Origin: Methanobacteriota archaeon
GTDB lineage: Archaea > Methanobacteriota > Methanobacteria > Methanobacteriales > Methanobacteriaceae
Length of the DNA stretch: 6,504 nucleotides
Reading direction: 5' to 3'
Assembly (NCBI GenBank): GCA_023434825.1
Contig: JAEYSH010000200.1
Coordinates: 1-6,504 of the forward strand
Under the pieces are notes generated by a model. The model had not been told where the DNA came from. It saw nothing but the letters and a program-made list of their open reading frames with translations, and did not search any database. Below, piece after piece: positions 5,478 through 6,504 of the stretch. A program made the translations under genes and the position numbers. Every line of letters starts with the position of its first letter. Positions within the stretch are counted from its first letter, which is position 1.

Positions 5478-6504
5478 TTATGCACCAAATTTTTCTGATC
5501 TATTCATGAGATCCATTAAAATGTTCATTACGTCAGAACCTCGTATTCTGCATAGTCCTCCAGAAGTTGCGGCTCTTTCACTAAATTCATTAACATCGTC
5601 AATCCTCACTTCAGGTCCTTTTATTACAATAGGAACTGGATCTCCAGTATGATCCATAACTGAAATCGGAGTTGAATGATCTGCAGTTAAAATGAAGTAA
5701 ATATCATCTAATTTCATTACTTCGCCAATTACGGAATCAACTTTTTCTATGAAGTTTACTTTTTCTTCCATTTGCCCATCGTGACCTGCTTCATCTGCTC
5801 CATCTATATTAATAAGAATGAAGTCGTAATCATCGCCTTTTGCAGTATTTATTATGTTTCGAGCAATGCTATCAAGATCAGTGTCAATACCACCAGTTGC
5901 ACCTTCAACATCGATTAAATCCATGCCTGCAATTTTTGCAATTCCCATTATAAGGCCAGTTTCGGCTATACATGCTGCTTTAAGCCCATATTTTTCATTG
6001 AATGCAGGAACATTAGGAACTGCACCTACACCCCTTGGAAGGATTATATTAGCTGGATTTTCACCTTCTTCCATCCTTTTAATGTTAACTGGATGATCTT
6101 TAAGTATCTCATATGATGTTTCCACGAACTTATTCAGTAATTTTGCAGTTTTAGCTGCTTCCGTAGTATCATCTAAAGGAATAACTTCTTTAGGTGGTTT
6201 TCCATCATGTTTTGGGTCTGAATCAGATACTTTGTCTGATAATCCAATTCCCCTGAGCACTAAAACTGCCCTATGCCCTGTAGATTCTTTAAATATTATT
6301 TCAACATCTTCAAAGCCTTCTAATTTCAAACCATTGATTTTAGCGGCTAATTCTTCTGTACCTTCCCTTATTCTACCGGCTCTTCGATCTGTTACTATTC
6401 CTTCATTACTTGCAGTCGAGAAATTACACCTGAATGCTATATCACCCGCTATGACATCTATTCCTATTCCTGCTGCTTCAAATGGCCCTCTACCAGTATA
6501 AACT
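5478..6504 (-). CDS. apgM: Cofactor-independent phosphoglycerate mutase, 5' end cut by window edge
   Basis: The archaeal type of 2,3-bisphosphoglycerate-independent phosphoglycerate mutase, interconverting 3- and 2-phosphoglycerate in glycolysis and gluconeogenesis. The frame is open to the right edge (first full codon at 6503) and shows 341 residues ending ...RSEKFGA. Family members are about 400 residues, so roughly 60-70 N-terminal residues, including the metal-binding and catalytic-serine segment, lie outside. Visible signatures, numbered from the first visible residue, are VYTGRGPFEAAG (1-12), GDIAFRCNF (20-28), VTDRRAGRI (37-45), NIILPRGVG at about 152-160, INIDGADEAGHDG (231-243) with metal ligands Asp234 and His241, LTADHSTP (272-279) with Asp275 and His276, and DHTGDPVP with His285. 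These place it in the alkaline phosphatase superfamily. Older annotations of such proteins as phosphonopyruvate decarboxylase are probably wrong. An internal TTG at 6329 is not the start, because conserved family sequence continues upstream. It is the first visible gene of the run that includes glmM and glmU. Confidence 0.93.
   Translation of the reverse strand, partial: VYTGRGPFEAAGIGIDVIAGDIAFRCNFSTASNEGIVTDRRAGRIREGTEELAAKINGLKLEGFEDVEIIFKESTGHRAVLVLRGIGLSDKVSDSDPKHDGKPPKEVIPLDDTTEAAKTAKLLNKFVETSYEILKDHPVNIKRMEEGENPANIILPRGVGAVPNVPAFNEKYGLKAACIAETGLIMGIAKIAGMDLIDVEGATGGIDTDLDSIARNIINTAKGDDYDFILINIDGADEAGHDGQMEEKVNFIEKVDSVIGEVMKLDDIYFILTADHSTPISVMDHTGDPVPIVIKGPEVRIDDVNEFSERAATSGGLCRIRGSDVMNILMDLMNRSEKFGA

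Noticed and set aside
6327..6329. TTG as the start of the phosphoglycerate mutase gene
   Set aside because: The same frame stays open to the right edge and encodes conserved family sequence (VYTGRGPFEAAG, GDIAFRCNF, VTDRRAGRI), so the true start lies outside the window.
1597..6501. Other plus-strand open frames of 60-90 codons at 1597, 2043, 2332, 3031, 4594, 5854 and 6232
   Set aside because: Each is antisense to a conserved gene and reflects that gene's codon bias; none has family motifs.
1..6504. tRNA, rRNA, CRISPR array, insertion sequence, riboswitch or defence system
   Set aside because: Nearly every base is in one of seven conserved minus-strand genes and all gaps are under 50 bases. 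I saw no direct-repeat array, transposase motif, inverted-repeat ends or structured leader.

Overview
The window looks like chromosomal core sequence from a methanogenic archaeon, most likely a member of the Methanobacteriales such as Methanobacterium. The evidence is the low GC content with heavily A/T-ending codons, the archaeal versions of the enzymes (ApgM-type phosphoglycerate mutase, archaeal GlmM and two-domain GlmU), GGAG/GGTG ribosome sites, T-run intergenic ends, and a gene order that resembles the one I remember around hisC in Methanothermobacter. That last point is from memory and was not checked. Order-level assignment is moderately secure; genus is a guess.

All seven genes lie on the minus strand and read from the right edge to the left. 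In transcription order they are: apgM (5' end beyond the right edge), glmM, a two-domain glmU, a gamma-carbonic-anhydrase-like hexapeptide protein, hisC, a NrdG-like radical SAM activase, and an ASCH-domain protein (3' end beyond the left edge). Intergenic gaps are 21, -4 (ATGA overlap), 46, 4, 33 and 32 bases, so there is no non-coding stretch over 50 bases. This is compatible with one long operon. Two gaps (2784-2829 and 441-472) carry a T7 run that could end or attenuate transcription, and the first also has a TATA-like stretch. Three transcription blocks (apgM-glmM-glmU, cam-hisC-nrdG-like, ASCH) are therefore also possible.

Functionally, GlmM and GlmU together take glucosamine-6-phosphate to UDP-GlcNAc, the amino-sugar donor for pseudomurein and other glycoconjugates. 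ApgM interconverts 2- and 3-phosphoglycerate and would feed gluconeogenesis upstream of hexose phosphates. HisC is a histidinol-phosphate (and possibly aromatic) aminotransferase with no other his gene beside it. The carbonic-anhydrase-like, radical SAM and ASCH genes have no obvious biochemical link to the others in the window.

I found no mobile element, CRISPR array, structural RNA, frameshift or sign of horizontal transfer. I do not see a novel system here. The points worth a second look are modest: start-site corrections, the uncertain roles of the three loosely linked genes, and possible internal transcription boundaries.
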